From Opitutaceae bacterium (lineage in GTDB: Bacteria; Verrucomicrobiota; Verrucomicrobiae; Opitutales; Opitutaceae): DNA of 9,821 nucleotides. The translations under genes were made by a program, and so were the position numbers. The notes below the pieces were generated by a model. The model saw only the letters and a list, made by a program, of their open reading frames with translations, searched no databases and was not told the DNA's origin. The first letter of the stretch is position 1. Each line of letters starts with the position of its first letter. Below are positions 7,378 through 9,821 of the stretch, in pieces. Where the stretch lies: positions 1 to 9,821 of the forward strand of contig JAISAX010000118.1 of the NCBI GenBank assembly GCA_031266495.1. The letters are read 5' to 3'.

Positions 7378-7449
7378 CAAGGCGGACGTCGCATCGCCAG
7401 CCTCCGCTGTATCCAACATCGCACCACACAACAACCACGCTTCCCCGCC

Positions 7450-8457
7450 ATGAGCATCGCCACGGACACCACCGCATCTCCCTCACCCGTTGTCAATGCC
7501 CCATCCGCCCGGCCCCCCGTTCAACGCGCTCACCCGTCGGCCAACGACACGCCGTGCCCCGCCGCCGCCGCCCCGCCGCTTGCCCGGCGCTTCCGTCAAA
7601 ACCTCTCCCGCCTCTCCCGCCTCTCTCGCCTCTCCCGCCTCCCTCGCCTCTCCCGCCTCCCTCGCCTCTCCCGCCTCCCTCGCCTCTCCCGCCTCCCTCG
7701 CCTCCGCCGCCTCGCCATCCACGGCCTCTTGCCCGTCCTCATTCTGGTTGTCTGGGATCTGCTGACCCGTTTCGGCCTGGTCGAACGCATCTTCCTTCCC
7801 GCTCCCGCCAGCGTCGGGGAAGCCTTTGTGAAACTCCTCGTGAAGGACGACCTTTTAAACGATTTCCGGATCAGCGCCGCAACCGTCCTCAAGGGCTTTG
7901 GAGTCGGGGCAAGCATTGGCCTTGCCGTTGGCATGGCCACGGGACTCTCGCGCACCGTGGAGGCTCTGCTCGGCCCCACGCTCAACGCCATCCGCCAGGT
8001 GCCCACCCTCGCGTGGCTCCCGCTCATCATCCTGTGGATGGGCGCGGGCGACCTCGGGAAAAACGTCCTCATCGCCAAAGCCGTGTTTTTCCCCGTGTTC
8101 CTGAACACCCTGCAAGGCATCCGCGGCACACCCCGCGAATACATCGAAGTCGGGCGGATTTTCGCCTGCGGACGCCTGCGCCTCCTGCGGCGCATCGTAC
8201 TGCCATCGGCACTACCCGGCATTTTTGTCGGCCTGCGTTTTGGCGCGGGCATCTCGTGGGCCGTCCTGATCGTCGCCGAAATGCTTGGCGCCCGGCGCGG
8301 CCTCGGCTTCCTCATCATGCGCGCCCAGGAACTGCTGCACAGCGACCAGCTCTTCGTGCTGATAATCATCATCGGCGTTGTCGGCTTCGCCATTGATGTC
8401 GGCCTGCGCCGCGTCGAAGCCCGCCTCCTGCGCTGGAAACGCGGCTTCGAAGGCTGA
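7450..8457 (+). CDS. ABC transporter permease, SsuC/TauC type, with repeat-bearing N-terminus
   Basis: This is a 335-residue inner-membrane permease of the BPD_transp_1 family. About six hydrophobic segments are visible: ~89-108, 146-166, 185-200, 207-222, 255-277 and 300-318. The EAA-type cytoplasmic loop lies at ~231-258 (EVGRIFACGRLRLL, then IVLPSALPGIF); this loop docks on the ATPase. LPAPASVGEAF (116-126) and IRQVPTLAWLPL (181-192) are typical SsuC-class strings. The first ~88 residues are extra: a Pro/Ala-rich stretch, then 36 residues (52-87) encoded by twelve 9-bp repeats, giving LSR/LPR triplets. Family members are usually ~250-280 residues and lack this. ATG 7450 is the natural start of the open frame and would overlap the binding-protein stop if that gene were one C shorter. 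A later start would remove the extension, but no Met lies between residue 1 and TM1. Confidence 0.9.
   Translation: MSIATDTTASPSPVVNAPSARPPVQRAHPSANDTPCPAAAAPPLARRFRQNLSRLSRLSRLSRLPRLSRLPRLSRLPRLSRLPRLRRLAIHGLLPVLILVVWDLLTRFGLVERIFLPAPASVGEAFVKLLVKDDLLNDFRISAATVLKGFGVGASIGLAVGMATGLSRTVEALLGPTLNAIRQVPTLAWLPLIILWMGAGDLGKNVLIAKAVFFPVFLNTLQGIRGTPREYIEVGRIFACGRLRLLRRIVLPSALPGIFVGLRFGAGISWAVLIVAEMLGARRGLGFLIMRAQELLHSDQLFVLIIIIGVVGFAIDVGLRRVEARLLRWKRGFEG
7602..7709. repeat. In-frame 9-bp tandem array (12 copies) in the permease gene
   Basis: There are twelve 9-mers of CCTCTCCCG type. From the fourth unit on they alternate with CCTCCCTCG, giving a higher-order 18-bp unit. Each 9-mer encodes Leu-Ser-Arg or Leu-Pro-Arg (last unit Leu-Arg-Arg). 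Because the unit is a multiple of three, copy-number changes keep the frame and only lengthen or shorten a basic, Leu-rich cytoplasmic tail ahead of TM1. Confidence 0.92.
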
Positions 8458-8497
8458 TCCCGGATTTTCCCGACTGTATCCATATAACCATAACACC

Positions 8498-8968
8498 ATG
8501 AGCATCGAACTCAAGCAAACCATCCATGACTATATCGCCCTCACCCGCTGGGCCTGGCTCGCCATTGTGCGCGAGGACGGGGCGCCCACCATCCGCCCCA
8601 TCGGCAGCTTCGCTCCGGTTGACGCCGGTCAGGTGGACATTTATTTTTCCACGCCCCTCGCCTCGGCCAAAGTCCTCGCCCTCCGCCGGAACCCGCGCGC
8701 GAGTTTTTATTTCGAGCACGACGTCCTCGACATCGCCACCTACAAAGCAGTCTCCCTGATCGGCGAGGCCGTCGAGGTCGCCCCGCAATCCGGCGGGCAC
8801 GCCGCCGCCGTCGCCGCCCTCTCCGCCCGCAGCCCGCATTTCAGGTCCCGCGTGGAAAAAGGCGAACTCGCGTCCATCGTCATCTTTCGCGTGAACGCCC
8901 GCGAAATCCGGTTTTCCGATTATTCCGCAGGGCGCGGCCCGGGCGCCATCCAGGAACTTCCGCTCTGA
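8498..8968 (+). CDS. PPOX-family split-barrel flavin-binding protein
   Basis: This 156-residue cytoplasmic protein belongs to the pyridoxamine 5'-phosphate oxidase-like (PPOX) split-barrel superfamily, which usually binds FMN as a dimer and sometimes F420 or heme. Seen in sequence: WAWLAIVREDGAPTIRPIGSF (18-38) as the first barrel strands, then VDIYFSTPL and SAKVLALRRNPRASFYFEH (57-74), the typical strand-turn-strand after the ligand site, and VSLIGEAVEV (85-94). The C-terminus, FRVNAREIRFSDYSAGRG, resembles the usual closing strands. ATG 8498 is preferred over the open frame reaching 8378 because the upstream part overlaps the permease and lacks family similarity. It starts 40 bp after the permease stop, and the ATPase ATG follows 27 bp after its own stop, so co-transcription is likely. 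It is not a classical PdxH, which is longer (~210 residues). A role in reducing or cleaving the imported ligand is inference. Confidence 0.88.
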   Translation: MSIELKQTIHDYIALTRWAWLAIVREDGAPTIRPIGSFAPVDAGQVDIYFSTPLASAKVLALRRNPRASFYFEHDVLDIATYKAVSLIGEAVEVAPQSGGHAAAVAALSARSPHFRSRVEKGELASIVIFRVNAREIRFSDYSAGRGPGAIQELPL

Positions 8969-8995
8969 GCATCGCATCCTCCGTTGGCAACTACA

Positions 8996-9821
8996 ATGAC
9001 CGCCACGCACACCGTTGACGTCGAGGCCCGCCACCTCACCAAAATCTTCGCCGCCCGCCACGGCACGGCGCAGGTCGCGGCGCTCGACAACGTCAATCTC
9101 GACATCCGTCCCGGCGAGTTTGTCTCCATTGTCGGCACCAGCGGTTGCGGCAAGACAACCTTCCTGCGCATCCTCGCCGGGCTGGAAACCGGATACGAGG
9201 GTGATGTCATGCTCGATGGAATACGCATCAGCGGTCCCGGCCCGGACAAGGGCGTGGTCTTCCAGGACCACCGCCTGCTTCCCTGGCTCACCGTCGAGGA
9301 AAACATCGGCTTCGGCCTGCTCGACCTGCCGAAAGCCGAACAGCGGGAACGTATCCGGAAATACCTGCTCCTCGTCGGTCTGCAAGGCTTTGAACACGCC
9401 TGGCCCGCGCAACTCTCCGGCGGCATGGCGCAGCGCGCCGCCATCGCGCGCGCACTCGTCAACAAGCCCCGCATCCTCCTCCTTGACGAACCGCTCGGCG
9501 CGCTCGACGCCCTGACCCGCATCTACATGCAGCGCGAACTGGAAAAAATCTGGATCGAGGAAAAAATCACCATGGTCATGGTCACGCATGACGTGGAGGA
9601 GGCCCTGTGCCTGAGCGACACCGTCGTGCTCATGTCGGCCCGGCCCGGTCGCGTAAAAAAAATCGTCCCCATCCATCTCGCACGTCCGCGCGACCGGGAA
9701 AACCCGGTTTTCCAGAACCTCAAGAAAGAACTCCTCGCCGAGTTCGAACTGCAGACGAAACCGCATTTCAGCTACGCATTCTGTGGGGGGCCGGGGGGTG
9801 GGGGGGGGGGGGGGGGGGGGG
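8996..9821 (+). CDS. ABC transporter ATP-binding protein, SsuB/TauB type, 3' end open
   Basis: The frame from ATG 8996 stays open to the window edge, giving at least 275 codons. It is the ATPase that powers the permease two genes upstream. All motifs are present: Walker A GTSGCGKT (47-54), Q-loop Q90 in VVFQDHRLLPW, signature LSGGM (140-144), Walker B RILLLDEP (159-166, catalytic E165), D-loop GALDA and the switch histidine H198 in MVTHDVEEAL. QDHRLLPWLTVEENI is characteristic of the nitrate/sulfonate/taurine class. The native C-terminus is probably near FELQTKPHFSYAF (249-262), close to the usual family length. Beyond that the frame enters CGGPGGGG and a G22 run that would encode only glycine. 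A stop is expected just past or within this stretch but is not seen, so the true end is unknown. Spacing to the flavoprotein gene (27 bp) supports one operon. Confidence 0.92.
   Translation, partial: MTATHTVDVEARHLTKIFAARHGTAQVAALDNVNLDIRPGEFVSIVGTSGCGKTTFLRILAGLETGYEGDVMLDGIRISGPGPDKGVVFQDHRLLPWLTVEENIGFGLLDLPKAEQRERIRKYLLLVGLQGFEHAWPAQLSGGMAQRAAIARALVNKPRILLLDEPLGALDALTRIYMQRELEKIWIEEKITMVMVTHDVEEALCLSDTVVLMSARPGRVKKIVPIHLARPRDRENPVFQNLKKELLAEFELQTKPHFSYAFCGGPGGGGGGGGG
9800..9821. repeat. G22 run at the window edge
   Basis: Twenty-two G in a row close the window, preceded by shorter G runs (9785-9790 and 9793-9798). The run may be a real tract like the C18 and C13 tracts upstream, where assemblies often stop, or a poly-G sequencing artefact. 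The sequence cannot decide. Confidence 0.8.

Noticed and set aside
5887..7434. Minus-strand open frame (515 codons) opposite the binding-protein gene
   Set aside because: Low-complexity product without motifs; the plus strand carries a recognisable binding protein across the same bases.
8369..9766. Minus-strand open frame (465 codons) opposite the flavoprotein and ATPase genes
   Set aside because: It spans two well-supported plus-strand genes and shows no family motif.
1..9821. tRNA, rRNA or integrase/attachment sites
   Set aside because: I saw no cloverleaf-like segment, rRNA-like block or recombinase gene; these were only checked by eye.

Overview
The window looks like a chromosomal stretch from a GC-rich, Gram-negative bacterium. 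A TonB-dependent outer-membrane receptor shows there is an outer membrane. The GC-rich coding style, weak or absent Shine-Dalgarno sequences and many short GC-rich palindromes and pyrimidine-rich tandem repeats between genes fit Verrucomicrobiota (Opitutaceae-like). That assignment is my judgement from style, not a database match. Every gene I support lies on the + strand.

Layout. (1) 1-630: the C-terminal end of a GH2 beta-galactosidase, cut by the window edge. (2) 697-~1770: an AT-richer AAA/RecF-like ATPase gene that is broken by a frameshift and an in-frame stop and has lost its 3' end at a repeat-rich block. (3) 1775-2087: that block, made of two near-identical hairpin-bearing direct repeats, a long imperfect inverted repeat between them and an 11-bp tandem array. 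(4) 2224-2697: a dCMP-deaminase-family gene. (5) 2698-3385: about 690 bp without a gene, holding a 9-bp degenerate array, a long pyrimidine tract and a structured leader. (6) 3386-9821: a likely uptake operon in the order TonB-dependent receptor, periplasmic substrate-binding protein, SsuC-type permease, small PPOX-fold flavoprotein, SsuB-type ATPase. The ATPase runs off the window edge in a run of 22 G.

How the genes work together. The last five genes form a complete outer-to-inner membrane import route. The receptor would move a scarce ligand across the outer membrane, and the NitT/TauT/SsuA-type binding protein would capture it. The SsuC-like permease and SsuB-like ATPase would then carry it into the cytoplasm, where the small PPOX-fold protein might act on the ligand or on a flavin. 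The substrate cannot be read from the sequence. The family includes sulfonate, nitrate, taurine and thiamine-precursor transporters, and no SsuD-type monooxygenase lies inside the window.

The most notable feature is that this operon carries long homopolymer and short-period repeats at its gene boundaries: C8 in the receptor N-terminus, C18 before the binding protein, C13 inside the binding-protein 3' end, a 12 x 9-bp array in the permease 5' end and G22 at the ATPase 3' end. Loss of one C from the C13 tract would make the binding-protein frame end in a 4-bp ATGA overlap with the permease start. This raises either slippage-based phase variation or sequencing/assembly error.
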